Of a DNA stretch of 64,000 nucleotides, positions 1 to 12,209 are shown piece after piece. Origin of the DNA: Amoeboaphelidium protococcarum (lineage: Eukaryota; Aphelidiomycota; Aphelidea); the NCBI GenBank assembly GCA_023515745.1, contig JALECJ010000005.1, positions 186,001 to 250,000 of the forward strand, given 5' to 3'. How positions within the stretch are numbered: the first letter of the stretch is position 1; every line of letters begins with the position of its first letter. Below the pieces are notes generated by a model that searched no databases, was not told the origin of the DNA, and saw only the letters and a program-made list of their open reading frames with translations. The translations under genes were made by a program, and so were the position numbers.

Positions 1-713
1 CCTGCCAACACAATTCGCCATCCAAAGACAATGATGATCCATACGGTCTATACATCTGTCACAGATACTACAATGGGTACAGCGCGGTGGTCGCCATATG
101 TGACAAGTTTCACAAAACTTTTGATTTACTCATTACACAACAGCATGTTCTTATTCTGAGTTTAATACTATCCACTTACAGGAGCATGTCTGACTATAGA
201 CGATGGCGGTTTCCCACTCTATTGAGATGATGCGGACTAAGATTTTACCGACTCGGAGCTGGACTTGACATGACTATTTTACGTATCAACTGAACTTTTC
301 TATCTATGCCGTCTCAAAGATTTAACTCTATTCATCATTGATACTGATGTACTGGTTTAAGCCCCTTTGAAGGATGCATTAGATGATGAAATATCATCAC
401 CATTCTACGCTCTATCAGCTGAGGATTTACCATCGCTCCAAACTTGAGCTACGGGCTTTCTGTGAACTTGAACTGGCTTACGTTTCAATGTAAAAGTATT
501 CAACTAATCAGTCATAATCAGGTATTCGAATAAAGATATAGCAGGGCCAAAACACACTGAAAACAAATGATGATATATCTGAAGATATTTAAAATAATAG
601 TTAGAACTGTGAATGCTTTATCTAATATAGAAGGAGACGGCATGCGTTTCAACAATTCTAACGATCGTCATGAAACGGGCCGCTTGTTCTTTATGCTGGA
701 GTCTCGTTGCCAT
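1..713 (-). CDS. DHHC-type palmitoyltransferase, C-terminus cut by window edge
   Basis: Protein S-acyltransferase that adds palmitate to cysteines of membrane proteins on ER/Golgi or plasma membranes. Seen: on the minus strand, positions 117 to 1 encode the cysteine-rich domain, with [10 protein letters not shown], the catalytic DHHC in [15 protein letters not shown] and paired Cys-x2-Cys groups. A 62-nt intron (118-179, GTAAGT...AG, phase 0) separates it from an upstream frame (180-713) that is open only if UAA/UAG are Gln. I chose the ATG at 713 because it is the most upstream in-frame Met found before the next gene ends at 808. Odd: about 178 residues of mainly polar Ser/Gln-rich sequence precede the catalytic domain, and I see no clear pair of transmembrane helices there, so the true 5' end may have another exon. 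The following membrane segments lie outside the window. The family call is secure; the start is not. Confidence 0.8.
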
Positions 714-807
714 GGAGACCGTCTAGGACAACGATTGAGTGTAAAAAGTTTCACAAACTAAAGTGAAATTAACACATGGAGCGATTAAGAGTACTATATT
801 TACTCGC

Positions 808-1839
808 TCATTCTGACTTGACCTCTTCGCTGGATTTCTTATCAGACGTGAGATATTGCGCCTCAAAGTACTCACTAACTTTCTCTTGAATGCTTTCATC
901 AGACATGTAATGATCAAATTTGGCCAAATCTAACAAGTCTTCCAATTTAAGCACAGAATTGCCAGACGTTTTAAAAGGACCTTGTTTAGTTCTCTCTAAT
1001 CCAGTCATATGTGCACATGAATCAAGCAAATGCCCGAGATCGTGAACTAAAGAGCGAATATAAGTTCCACCGCCACATTCCACTTCAACCTTGCAAGTGC
1101 TATCTTCAGAGTCAAAGGACAGCAATTTGGACTAAAAGATGTGCACAGGTCGCGCTTATATCGAATCTAGTGTATTCTAAATCAGTCGCTTAGATTCCTC
1201 TGTGGACTGATCACGAGCGATTGCATGCATCCTCTTGCCGTCGACTTTCAATGATGAGTAGATAGGTGGCTTCTGCATAATATCACCAGCAAAGTGTTTC
1301 TTAAGAGCAGATTCAATCGCATCTTTTGTGATATGATCGAATGATTTGGTTCCTGTAGTAGATCCTGAGCTATCATACGTATCAGTGGCAGTTCCAAACT
1401 TGATATCAGCAATATAAGTCTTTCTACACGCGTCGCCATTCAGAAATTAGTTTAAAAGCTTAGTTCCCTTATTAATGCCCACAATCAGAACGCCACATGC
1501 CATCGGATCTAAAGTGCCACCGTGTCCCACTTTCAGATCACTATATGGCCAATATACTCTCTTCTTCTACACAGCGACAGTTGAAGATTCCGGTGAGGCG
1601 TCAAATTGTTGAAGGCTTTCCACAGTGGGCATATCAAACTATTAATCTGCTCTTTTTCTCTTTTTGGAATTGCTATGCTTGTTCCGCGCATTATCCTGCG
1701 ACTAATTGTCTGTTTACTCATGCTTTTACCTGAGATGAGTCAGAATCTACTTTACAAAATTAACCACATCTCCAGAAAGAACACCTCTAGGCTTATATAC
1801 TGCTAAAATGCCAGATTTTTTAAATATCAGATCTGACAT
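808..1839 (-). CDS. PUS4: TruB-family tRNA pseudouridine synthase (Pus4/TRUB1-like)
   Basis: Makes pseudouridine 55 in the T-loop of tRNAs (family knowledge). Seen: one 343-residue frame with TGA stop at 808-810. The N-terminus has [17 protein letters not shown]; after a Lys/Gln-rich insert of about 80 residues comes [11 protein letters not shown] with the catalytic Asp, then [22 protein letters not shown], a [14 protein letters not shown] motif, RPVHIF and the C-terminal [15 protein letters not shown]. No PUA domain is evident, which favours Pus4/TRUB1 over the Cbf5/dyskerin branch. The insert before the catalytic motif resembles that of fungal Pus4. Several in-frame UAG/UAA codons lie in the conserved body, so the frame depends on the variant code. 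It is divergent from the ABCG gene, sharing about 220 bp of upstream DNA that contains a GCGCGCG tract at 1891. Confidence 0.93.
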
Positions 1840-2057
1840 GACTAATTCACTATATTTGTACTGCAGCTTTTGCTAACAAGTAACGGTCAAGCGCGCGTCA
1901 TTCTCTTTGAAAATCAAACAAACAATCGCAGAAAAGCACGCGGTATTACGCAATCCTTCCATCTAAGTTACCGCAGATTGTGTGGATGCTCTTTACTTTC
2001 TTTTTTTGGCAGCGGACATATACTGAGCAACTATTATCCTTAAAACATCTTAATAAA

Positions 2058-4082
2058 ATGCAGGACACTGAACCTTTACTTGGTGGCTAATAGTATAAGT
2101 AAAAGAACCCGATTGATCTGACGTTCCGCGATATCAGTCTAACGATACCAGTAAAGGTGAAAGCAAAGGATGTCACGCCGGACAATAAGCTTTTGAAGGA
2201 TGTCGAATAGAATGGTGGTGGTGTTACTCAGTCTTCCGACACTGGCTTCATTGCTAGAATTAAATAGAATAAAAAAGTGAAAATTGACAAGCAGATTCTG
2301 AGCAATGTAAGTGGCCGATTCCGACATTCTAGACTGGTGGCTGTGATGGGCCCATCTGGTAGCGGTAAAACGTCATTGTTGAACGTTCTCGCTGATGAAA
2401 TTAATGTTAGTGGCGCAAAGACTGGCGGACACGTTCTGATTAATGGCTAGAAAACGAGTAGTGGCGATTTGAGAAAGCTGGCTGGGTATGTATATCAGAA
2501 TGATCTGATGATGGAGACTTAGACGGTCAGGGAGGCAGTGCTGATGAGTGCTCAGTTGCGTCTACCCGAATCTGTGGGCAGAGAGGAGAAGGAGCGCATC
2601 GTGGATGATGTCTTGTCCATGCTGAATCTTACTCACACCGCCAATACCAAGATTAAGAATATTTCTGGTGGCGAATCCAAGCGTACGGCTCTGGCTATGG
2701 AGCTAGTTATCAATCCGCAGGTACTGTTCATTGATGAACCCACCAGTGGTTTGGATAGCTTCACCGCGTATAATGTCGTGGAGTAGTTGAAATTACTCGC
2801 CAAAGATCGTACCATCATCACCACGATTCATTAGCCTAATTCTGATATCTTTATGCTATTCGATGATCTGTTTTTGCTGGAAGAAGGTCGCGTGGTATAT
2901 GACGGCCCTGTTAATTAGGTGGTGGAATATTTTGAGAGTCTAGGCTATACATGTCCAAAGTATGTAAATCCTGCTGATTTCATATTTATGCAAGTGCTGA
3001 ATGATAAGCGACAGTATGATGATAAGTTGCCTCAGTTTAAGACTGTAGGAGAAAGGAAGCAATTTCTGCTGGATTCTTGGAAGAAGCATACCAAGTCTTA
3101 TAGTGCTTAATCTCAAGGTCGCACTAAGGAGATGCAATTCAATTCGATTGACTCCAGAGTGGATGATGACGGAGATTATGAATCTAGTGCGTAATCCACT
3201 GATACGTTAGCTGAGGTGGCTAAAGGTAACAAGTTTGCAACTTCATTCTTTACTCAATTCAAGTTTCTGTTTAAGAGAGCATTCCTGAATGTCATGAGAA
3301 ATCCTCTTCTATTTAATGTTAAGCTGGTTCAAGTTTTGTTCATAGCTCTACTGCTTGGCAGCATTTACTGGCGCATAGACACTAGAACATTAGACTAGCA
3401 GTTGCAGAATCGCCCTGGTGCTCTCTTCTTTATCGTTGCTAATATGATTATGATGTACGCGTTTGGTATCCTGACAATCTTTAGTAATGAGAAGTTGGTT
3501 TTCTATCGAGAGTTTAGCAATAGGTACTACTCCTTACCTGCGTACTTTTTGAGTAAGATTTTGGTTGATCTCCCATTCTAGATCTTCTTCCCTTTACTGC
3601 AGGCTGTGCTGATGTACTTCACAGTGTTCTGGGATTGTGCAGATGTTTAAAGGTTCTTCATCTTTTCCCTGACTCTCATCATTCTGGCTAATGTTGGGCA
3701 GACAATTGGTATATTCGCAGCTTGTGCTTTCAATGACATCAACGTTGCCCTAGCGATTGTTCCTATTATATTGATGCCGGCTATGACTTTTGCTGGCTTA
3801 TTTGTAAATACTTCCTCTGTGCCGGTGTATTTCATCTGGATAGAGTACTTGTCTCCAATGAAATACGGATTCCATGCTCTGATGAAGAATGAGTACATTG
3901 GGTGGAAGTACCGAGATGAGGGGGGGAATATTTTGATCACCGGCGAACAGGCATTGTCGAAACTAGGATTGGATGATGCTCGTACTGTTGATCAGGATCT
4001 GCTGATTCTGACTGGATTACTTGTCGCATTACTCATTTTCGCCTATATTGGTCTATACCGCGCTGTAAAAGTGCGTCGCTGA
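2058..4082 (+). CDS. ABCG-type (WHITE/PDR half-size) ABC transporter
   Basis: A half transporter of the ABCG family, expected to dimerise and export lipids or drugs across a membrane; substrate unknown. Seen: single exon, 674 residues, ATG at 2058, TGA at 4080-4082. Walker A GPSGSGKTS starts near residue 98, ABC signature SGGESKR near 202, Walker B VLFIDEPTSGLD near 222, and H-loop TIHQPNSD near 257, whose Gln is a TAG at 2832-2834. The nucleotide-binding domain comes first, followed by six predicted membrane segments (about residues 390-670), the reverse-order layout of ABCG proteins. LMMETQTVRE, with TAG as Gln, matches the family consensus region after the Q-loop. The extracellular loop before the last helix is short. 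Nothing suggests decay. Orthology to a specific ABCG subtype cannot be settled by eye. Confidence 0.95.
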
Positions 4083-4446
4083 TTATATATTGTGAGATTT
4101 AATGCTAATGAGGCAAGACAAGATTTTTGTGGTTTATTAGTAGTGAATCGGTTTTGTAAACGTCAGAATTTGACTTTGACTTGCAGGCAGTAAAAGCAAT
4201 ATTTTACCTTATATCTTTAACGTATGATATGAAGCTGTAGTATCTTGTTATAGCCAATGCTACACAGGTCGGCAGGTCGGCATCGAGAAAGAGATAAAGA
4301 GACCATTTCTCGCCCCGCTTCCAACGACGCGTCGCCCACTCCTTTTTCCGTTTCAATCTTTCAGAGTCGTGTTGATTTCAACTGTCTCATTTTATTCCAA
4401 TTTATAACTCTGCAGTAGCATAGGGGTCATACAGTAAATCATTTTA
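4083..4446 (+). other. Intergenic region, promoter side of the pericentrin-like gene
   Basis: No gene seen. It holds a small direct duplication (GGTCGGCA twice near 4266-4283) and an ACGCGT palindrome within GACGCGTCG near 4326, about 120 bp before the next start codon. ACGCGT is the MCB element of yeast G1/S promoters, but the same hexamer occurs often in this window, so a cell-cycle role is only a thought. Confidence 0.5.
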
Positions 4447-7400
4447 ATGAATAGAGAAGAAAAGTTGGCTCTGGCTAGGAAGAGGCTGAATAAGTTTTAG
4501 AGCAAAAAGTCTTCCTCTTCACAGTCTTCTCTGGAGGGCATTGATGGCAGTGAACAAGCAGTGGACAGTTCTGCCCAACAATCTACTACAAGTCTGTATG
4601 AAGATGCTGCATATGACGTGATGCGTCAGGACGATAATACTTTGTCTGAAAATAAATCATCTCCTCAACACTCCACTGAATCTGTGATGGCTAAAGATCT
4701 GGATATTGATTAAGAGCAGCCTCCTGCGTCGTTTGAAGCGAATATTAGTCCATCTGAACCATCTCCTCCCACTCTCGAATATGTACCACCTCCGTCTTAT
4801 AGCAGACGTAATTCTTCTCAATTATTGGACAGAATTTAATTACTCGAAGCTGAAAATTCCAAGCTGAAGAAGGATGTGGACGCATAATCGTAAGAGATTA
4901 TAGATTTGCAGACCCAGCTGAGAACGAGTAAGGACGGACATGCCAATTCGAATAAGCAAGTCTTAAAGCTTTAGTAAGAGTTACATACTAGCAATGATTA
5001 GCTTAAATAGAGTAAAGCGGTCGAGTAAGAGGAGTGGAAAGAGAGGTTTAAAGCTTTAGAGGAAGAGTTGCAGATTGTGAAATTGAAGAATGAAGAGTAT
5101 TAAGTGTAATTAAATCAGACGCAACTGTCTTTATCCGGGAGTTTAAGTGAACTGGAAGATTTAAAAGCCAGCAATGATGTCCTTAATCAGAAGCATATTG
5201 AGATGGAAAATCAGCAGGAGTTATAGAAGAAATTAGAAATGGAGCTTGCGCGTAAAGATTTATTTTTCAAAGACTTGCTAAAGCTGCTTGATTTTGACTA
5301 AGAAGGAGATTTTGATAGTGAATCTTTATTGAACAAAGTACATGAACTTTATGGGGACTCAAAGAAGTTGAAAGATTAGAGTACAAAAGTTGAGAAAGCT
5401 TTGTATGATAGAGATCTGTAAATAGAGTCTTGTTAAAAGCTTTAGAGTGAAATTGATAGACTAAGTGAAGAAATTTAGTCTTTGTAGAGTGATCATGAAG
5501 CTGAAGTGTCGACTTAACTTGTGCAAATAAAGAATCTTGAAGAGAAGTTGGTGGATTATGATAAAGTGAAAGATTCCAGTGAGAGTGCTTCAGAGAAGTT
5601 GCGATTGATAATTCCTGTATATAAGTAGTTCTAATTGTTTATTAGCCAGATTTCTGGCAAAGATGGAATTAATGATGCAAACGGAGATGAAGTGCTAAAT
5701 GAAGAGAATATATCTGAGCGCCTGGTATCTCTGTTGCGACAATTTGAGGGTGATTAAGCATAGATTATCCGTCAAAAAGTTCAGTCTTATGACCATCTTC
5801 GGTCTGAGAAGTAAACGCTTGAATGCACAGTTGGTGAACAGGAATCTCTGTTGTAGAAAGTGAGAGCTGATTTTGAGTTGATTTAGAATAATCACCAGAT
5901 GCTTACGGAGTACTTGGAGATTTAAAGTGATGATGGCGTCGATGGCGAAAATGTTAAGTTAGACTTTCCTCTTGGTTTAAAACTGAACGAGTTTGTGAAT
6001 AGATTTAAGCATGAAGTTACGTAATTGTAAGACTAAGTTGCAGAGCTGGCTGGTGAAAATCAAGTATTGAAAGACTAGTCGAGACATTTATCTGACCTTT
6101 TATCTCAGAAGGAGCACGATTTGGACATCTCTAAGTAGGACGTATAATAAAAGCTGGCCATAATCGCTGATTTGGAGTACGATTTGGATAGTGTGAGATC
6201 TTAAAAAGTTATCTCTGTAGATTCGTATGAAGAAGCTCAAGATTAATTGAGGCAGACTAAAGCAACTCTGATATAGGTGGAGAATAACTTTCGCTTGTTA
6301 AATGATAGAGCGATCCAATTAGAAGTTTAATTTGATTAGAGTAGAGATTTATTGCTGTAATATGCTACAGCGATTGAAAGCTTTTGTCATGAACATGAGG
6401 AATTTGAAACCATCTTGAATGGTGTCTTTGGAGATTAAGATGGGCCATAGGATGCCGCAGAGTGGCTTGATTGTTTGAATAAGATTTTTGGTAAATTGTC
6501 AGATTCGACATTGTCAAGCACTGCTCTTTCTCTCCGGTAAGAGTTGAAGGAATTGTCTGCTGAGTTAGACTCTAAAGTGACTTTGGATAATAATAAAGTA
6601 GTTTATAGTGATGCGCTATAGTAGATGGAGACCAATCTAAAATCTACTTAAAGTCGATGTAAAGATTTGGAGACTGCGCTGTCTGAGGCTTAGGATAGTT
6701 TTGACGAGTAATTGAAATTTAGAGATTAGTGTATTGCAGATCTTGAGTTGTAATTGTCGAAGCTGTACTCTCAGAAAAGCTCTCCTATACTGAGCAATGA
6801 CAGCCGGGCGCAGATTCAGCAGCTGGAATAGCAATTGCAAGAGCTGAAATTGGCGCATGGAACCAAGAATTTGCATATCAGCCAGTTGGAGAGTCAAGTT
6901 AGTGAACTTAAATCTGAGATAATGATAAAGACCTAGTAAGTCAATGAGATGAAAGAATAGCTAAGAGTCGCAGAGACTCGAGTTACGGCGATGTAAAAGT
7001 AACAAGCGGAAACGCAGTCTAGAGTTCAGCCGTTGAAGAATAGGGAGAACCATGCAGAGTATTCATAGAATGCTGAAGATCTAATATTATCATCTTTGGA
7101 TGTAAACGAGGCTGATTATTAGGATGGGGATCAGAAGAAGTTTTATGACATGTTCAGTCAGACTGGCGAGACTTTATCTGCCATTGATCAGTTGGTCAAG
7201 TTGACTCGGTCTGCGCAGTTAAAGTAAAGTCACTAGGAAGTGGCATAGAATATAACTGTCAGTTTAGACAGTCCAGAGTATCGTATTTTGCAGGAAGAGG
7301 TCAAGTAGCTAAGAAGAGCACTGATGGAGATTACAAAAGTATAATCAGAGGCTGATGACAATATGGACGCTGCCTAGATCTTACTTCATGCCCAGGTGGA

Positions 7401-8583
7401 CTAGTTGAGACGCGTGTGGGAGCATGAGATGGAAGCTAATGGTATTCTAAAGGGAATTTTAACCGAGCTGCGTCAAAGGTTTATAGAGTAGAGCTCTCCA
7501 ATTGCGGTATAAAGTACTCAGCAGATTTTGGGTAGATCCGAGAATTCCGTATAGTAATTATCTCCGACTGGCGATGAGAACGATGGCGAGATGTTGATGG
7601 TGGACAAGCTCATGAAGAGAATTGATCAGTTGGAATTGACAATGACTGAAGATAGAGTTCCACTTTCGGCGATCAGTGGCCAGACATCCGATATTCCGCC
7701 ATAGGATTATGCACGTCTGAAGAAGGCTGTTCGTAAGAGAGATAAAGTAATTGAAGAGCTCAAGCTGGAGTATGAACGTGTGATGATGGAGAAGCTTGCT
7801 TTCGAACGACAATTGAAAGATGTAATTGGTAAATTGAAGCAGTAGTCTGCACAGTTTGAACTAGTGTAGTCAGATATGTCAACGTAGAGGTAGCAGCTGG
7901 TCGCATCTTTTAAAGATAAGTTGAATGAACTTGAAGCAGTCAATAGAAAGTAGACTGAGATCATCACTCGACTAAGAGAGGAGCGAGATTAACACAGAGC
8001 TCTGTCTTCCGTGAATAGAATGAGTCCGTCGTCGTCTGTTGAAAACGGTGTCTCCAAGTAGTTGGCTGCAGAATTGAGTGCTTTAAAGGAGTAGTAAAGA
8101 TAGCTTGCGGAATGTATCAAAAATAATTTGAGTGCGTCAGAGTATGGACGATTGTCGGTGAATTCATCACAGCATCATCTAGACAGCTCTGGTTTACTAT
8201 TGACTTCTAACAAGCTGAATGCCCTTCTCAACTACGAGCGCGAGAAGCATAATAAGCACTGTTAAGTAATGATGAAAGAATTGCAACAGATCCGGGTGTC
8301 TTATCACAAGGATCTTGGTCACAAATAAGATCTAATTTACTAAAAGTCCATCTTGCTGATTGTGTTGTCTCGTGCTCAACATTATGACAGCCTGTGCCAT
8401 TTGATATCTGCCCGCTCTCAAAGTCCGATCCATCTCAGGGTGCGGGGTCGCCTGTTGTTTAAATGTGCCGCCAATGCCGTCATAGCAGCTGTCCGTCTAA
8501 GGCGATTGATTAACAACAATATTCCATCTGATGGCTCTGCTCGAATTGCTAATCTTCCCTCTGGTCTCCAACATTATCACTGA
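4447..8583 (+). CDS. Pericentrin/AKAP450-like coiled-coil protein with C-terminal PACT domain
   Basis: A giant coiled coil (1,378 residues, one exon) that probably anchors calmodulin and gamma-tubulin machinery at the centrosome or spindle pole. Seen: N-terminal basic motif EEKLALARKRLNKFQSKK resembles the start of AKAP450 and golgin-type coiled coils; residues about 50-130 are Ser/Pro-rich; about 135-1270 are near-continuous heptads rich in Gln, Leu and Glu; the last 90 residues contain LIYQKSILLIVLSRAQ, then CAANAVIAAVRLRRLI, the pattern of the PACT centrosome-targeting domain. The frame contains many dozens of UAA/UAG codons as Gln and ends at TGA 8581-8583. Fission yeast Pcp1 and budding yeast Spc110 are the likely functional counterparts. 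A second microtubule-organising protein, the CM1-domain gene, lies 14 kb downstream. The PACT call rests on pattern recognition; a golgin is the alternative. Confidence 0.8.
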
Positions 8584-8682
8584 CTCAGCATAGGAATAAG
8601 AGATGAAATAAAATAAAGTAATTTGTATATCCGACACAAATGGTTTATTTAACACTGCAAAGTACTTTTTTAGTGATCAAAA

Positions 8683-9983
8683 TCACTACATCTTTTGGAT
8701 TATGACTGCATTATTCAATCCAGCATCGCCGAGAGATTGAGCGTCTTCCAACACTTTGGTGGGAAACTGAGTCTACAGAGTGTAACTTCTCCCTCCTTGA
8801 CCAGGCCTGGAGTTGTTGATGAAATTTCTAACATCAGCCACCGTATGCGTCAAATTAAAGCGCGCCACCATTCTAGTACCGTCAGCTAAACGAATCTGAA
8901 TTGAAGTTACAGGCTTAGAGTCATCAATCTTTAATGTGAACGACGATGATGATGATGATTATTGTTGCGCCGGAGGTTTCTACTACGATGATGATGGTGA
9001 TGAAGAGTCCTGAGGCACAACACTTCCCAATCGATTTCCAGTACCAGAGAAAGCCTTCACACTGCGCTTAGGCGGAACATACATCTAGTCACGCTTCTCT
9101 TCAACTTTAACCACAGCTCTCTGACCAGGCTGGACATTGAACAGATGCAGAGGCGCACGTCCACTCAAAATCAACTCTAGTATTTGCTTACTCTTTGGAT
9201 CATCATACTTTAACAACTCTCCATCTTCACCAATAGTAAATCCATCTTTCCAGAAAGTGATACGTCTCTCCACCTCTGGCAATTCATGCCCCTATTGCAG
9301 CTGATGCTACTTTAAACCAGATTGACCAGGCATTTGAGGATAACTAGGATCTGGAATGACTTCACTCTGCACATCTTCCCCACCCAACTTGTATCCGGTG
9401 CCTTTAAACACTGGCCTGGAAGAAGCGGACTGCTGGGGCATTCTTGACTAATATGAACCTTCATCTTCATCTTCATCGTCACCTTCAGAAGGTCCAAAGC
9501 CAGCCATCTACTGGGCCTTTTTTAGGAGCTGTTGAACAACATCATTCGATCCGGATCCCTAATCTTAAGGCGGACCTTCCACCAGCATTCCACTCTTCTC
9601 ACCGCCGGTAAAGTAAGTCTGCTTTTCCTTGTCATCTTTACCACCCTATCCCTGACCACCACCAGATTGTTGTAGATCACTAAAAGTTGCAATTCCTCTT
9701 CTACCACTACTACAACTAGACTTAGAGTAACATACATTGTAAAAATAAAGATGAAGATAATATTTAAGATTTACCTGTCTGATACGGGAGCTTAAGACTG
9801 ACTGCTGCTACCCCTTTAGATAGTTGATGCAATCTATGGCTACTTTAGCCCAGTGTCATAATGAGTCGTTACTGCCTCATCAACATTCCACTAATGCGCC
9901 TCTAACAAGTTTTCAGCCTCGCTGCGACTCAATCCACTAACCTCAACCAGCGCTTGGATCTTGTTCTATTTTTCTCCATCCAT
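8683..9983 (-). CDS. SHP1: p47/Shp1/NSFL1C-like Cdc48 cofactor (UBA-SEP-UBX)
   Basis: Adaptor of the AAA ATPase Cdc48/p97 that binds ubiquitin and works in membrane fusion, autophagy and phosphatase maturation. Seen: 411 residues from two exons (9775-9983 and 8683-9709) split by a 65-nt GT-AG intron at 9710-9774. The N-terminus is a UBA-like helix bundle (residues 1-45, [23 protein letters not shown]). A Gly/Gln-rich linker follows, with [10 protein letters not shown] and [10 protein letters not shown], then [10 protein letters not shown], the SEP domain ([21 protein letters not shown]), and [10 protein letters not shown], a classical SHP box for Cdc48. The UBX fold at the C-terminus begins near [17 protein letters not shown] run of GAT repeats at 8944 encodes Ser. 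The gene converges on the pericentrin-like gene with only about 100 bp between stops. Confident. Confidence 0.93.
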
Positions 9984-10442
9984 TTTCAATTTACAGTCTG
10001 ATTTACAAACACTAAATATCAAGTTATATACAAAAATTAGCAGTTCTGACTGTTGTAATGAAGTTTCGTTGATCGCCACACACAGAGTAAGTAAGAGAAA
10101 GAGAGATAGAAAAGAGACAGAGGAGAGGAGAGAACTACAGTAGTTAAAGTAAAAAGTGAAACCAAGATGACGCGAGGAACGACAGTCATGAAATGATGAC
10201 ACCATGATAATGGCGACTTATCAATTATAGATCCCTATCCAGATTACGTCCTAATAGGTTCTATGACTGTACACTCACTTCTTTAAATCCTCAGAATAAA
10301 CACTAAAAAAAGTTGTGCATGAATTTGGTTCTCTAAGGTTCTACAATAGATCGCATTAACAGAATAAATTCAATAATGTCAAGACCGAATGCTAAAAATA
10401 ATTCAAATTGCAGTAAACATATTATCATATAGTGTAATAATT
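9984..10442 (-). other. Intergenic region between two minus-strand genes
   Basis: Contains the expected promoter of the p47-like gene (purine-rich AGAGA tract at 10091-10137) and the 3' flank of the mitochondrial-type gene. I see no further supported gene, RNA gene or repeat. Confidence 0.5.
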
Positions 10443-11036
10443 TCATTGTTCATTAATACTGAATAGTCTATTAGAGCCACGATGTTTGCCAAAGCCATTG
10501 TTGAACACTCTACGCAACTTCTTCACTTGGGAACGCGTGGCATATCGGACGCGTCTGATGCGTTGACGTCTAACGCGCGACTTCTTACCAACCTTGTGCG
10601 TCGAGTTGGAGCTCATTCGCTTAAAATTCTACCTGCTTGCCAAGTGGCTAGATGTAGGAATGTATCTCTGCATCGCCTCCATCTGGTAGAACACTGACTG
10701 ATTATGAACTTGAGTCTTCTTCTGATGCGGTTGCAATACGTGTTTCTAATACAGTTTCCATTACTTTCGCGATACCAGATTAATATCAGATTTATCCATA
10801 AACTGGAGCAGAGATTTTCTACCGGCACTACTATTCTCATAGACTGAAGTCTTCACGTTCATTAGCGTTGGCATGAAAGTCTCCGTCTAGTACTTGTGCG
10901 TGTGGAGACTAAATTTTTATGGCCTTTTTGACGCGTACAAAGCACTACTTGTACTTAAACATCTTTGACTATTACTTTTAAATATACTGCCTGATATTTG
11001 CAAATTTTATCTAAATAAGCTTGCTAATTTAATCAT
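10443..11036 (-). CDS. Unknown basic protein with mitochondrial targeting-like N-terminus
   Basis: Not recognised. One exon of 197 residues that is invisible under the standard code because of in-frame UAA/UAG. The start (ATG at 11036) gives an N-terminus rich in Leu, Ser, Arg, Lys and Gln and free of acidic residues for about 50 positions (MIKLASLFRQNLQ then RCLSTSSALYASKRP), a good mitochondrial presequence. The middle contains SSAGRKSLLQFMDKSD. The last 60 residues are strongly basic (HKVGKKSRVRRQRIRR, QVKKLRRVF), as in small mitoribosomal or RNA-binding proteins. Function as a mitochondrial ribosomal or RNA-processing protein is my inference only. The gene is divergent from the sphingolipid reductase gene, with starts 139 bp apart. 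Two short plus-strand frames overlap it, but neither has a comparable length or targeting signal. Confidence 0.7.
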
Positions 11037-11174
11037 TTCAAATTTCAAGTTATCTCTGATAGTTGTCTCTAAAATGAAGACAGATGGAAAAGAAGTTCGC
11101 TGATTGATTGAATAAATTACGGCAATAGGAACCTTTTTAAAGACAACACTGAATACGAATCAAACGCGTTAGAA

Positions 11175-12155
11175 ATGAATTAAATTGGCGTATGGTTGGG
11201 ACTGACTAAAGACAACGGCAAGGTATGGCGCGATTTAACTGGGAGACACGTTCTTATTAGTGGAGGATCTAAAGGTTTGGGTAAAGCTGTTGCGTTAGAA
11301 TGCGCTAAAAGAGGGGCCAGTGTTACCATACTTGCGCGTAATCAGAAGGATTTGAACTTGGCGGTAGAGGAAATCAAGTCCAGTATTGGCTAATCGTCAT
11401 CAAGTCAAGTTATCTAATCTTTTAGCGTCGATGTTACCGATGGTTAGAAGCTGGCGGAACTTGTTCGTAGCAAGATCTCGTTGTCTCCCGCAGGTGTTCC
11501 ATCTCTGGTATTCGCCTGTGCTGGTAGAGCGTAGCCTGGCCTGTTTCTCAACTCTGATCTTGCCGTGTACGAGCAGTCAATGAGGTTAAATTACTTGGGC
11601 GCGGTCAATCTCATCCAGCCATGCGCACAGATAATGGTGGAGAACAAGATTCAAGATGCCCATGTCGTCGTAATTGCGTCCACTCTTACCTACTTTGGAC
11701 TGATTGGGTACTCAAGTTACAGTCCGGCCAAGTTTGCATTGCGTGGATTTACTGAAAGTATTAGATAGGAACTTAAACCGCTCAATATAGGTGTACATCT
11801 GATGGCGCCTGGTGGAATTCTCAGTCCTGGCTTTGAGGAGGAGAACAAGATTAAGCCGGATATAACCAGGAAGATTGAAGGCGACGATGCCAAGACACCT
11901 GAAGTTATAGCCAAGTATCTACTCTCTGGACTGGAGAAAGATTAGTAGGAGATTGCATCTGACTGGATTACAGATGTTGCAAGATGTTTGGGTGGTGGTA
12001 TTCAGAAGCACAATGCTGGATTCCTTGATAGAGTACTTGCATTCGTGGGATTTTTTATATTCTACGCGTTTGGATGGATCTGTGATACTGAGATCAAACA
12101 ATGGGCCAAACAAGGTGGATATAAGACTGTAACTGACACGTCGAAAGTTGAATGA
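11175..12155 (+). CDS. TSC10: 3-ketodihydrosphingosine reductase (KDSR/Tsc10-like SDR)
   Basis: Reduces 3-ketodihydrosphingosine to dihydrosphingosine with NADPH, the second step of sphingolipid synthesis, on the cytosolic face of the ER. Seen: 326 residues, single exon. ATG at 11175 was chosen because the next codons include an in-frame TAA (Gln). The cofactor loop is SGGSKGLGKAVALE, the catalytic centre IASTLTYFGLIGYSSYSPAKFALRGFTE with Tyr-x3-Lys, and the downstream MAPGGILSPGFEEENKIKP matches the family's P-x-D-T-x-T-P-G-F-x-x-E-N segment. A hydrophobic C-terminal stretch (FVGFFIFYAFGW) fits ER membrane attachment. TGA stop at 12153-12155. Strong call. Confidence 0.93.
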
Positions 12156-12209
12156 AAGTATTAGTTCTTCATAAGGGTCAAATTTACAATATCATTTCTA
12201 TAAAAGCAA

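Noticed and set aside
10482-10697. 71-codon plus-strand frame starting MFAKAIVEH
   Set aside because: The minus strand over the same bases gives a 197-residue protein with a presequence and uninterrupted frame, a better explanation.
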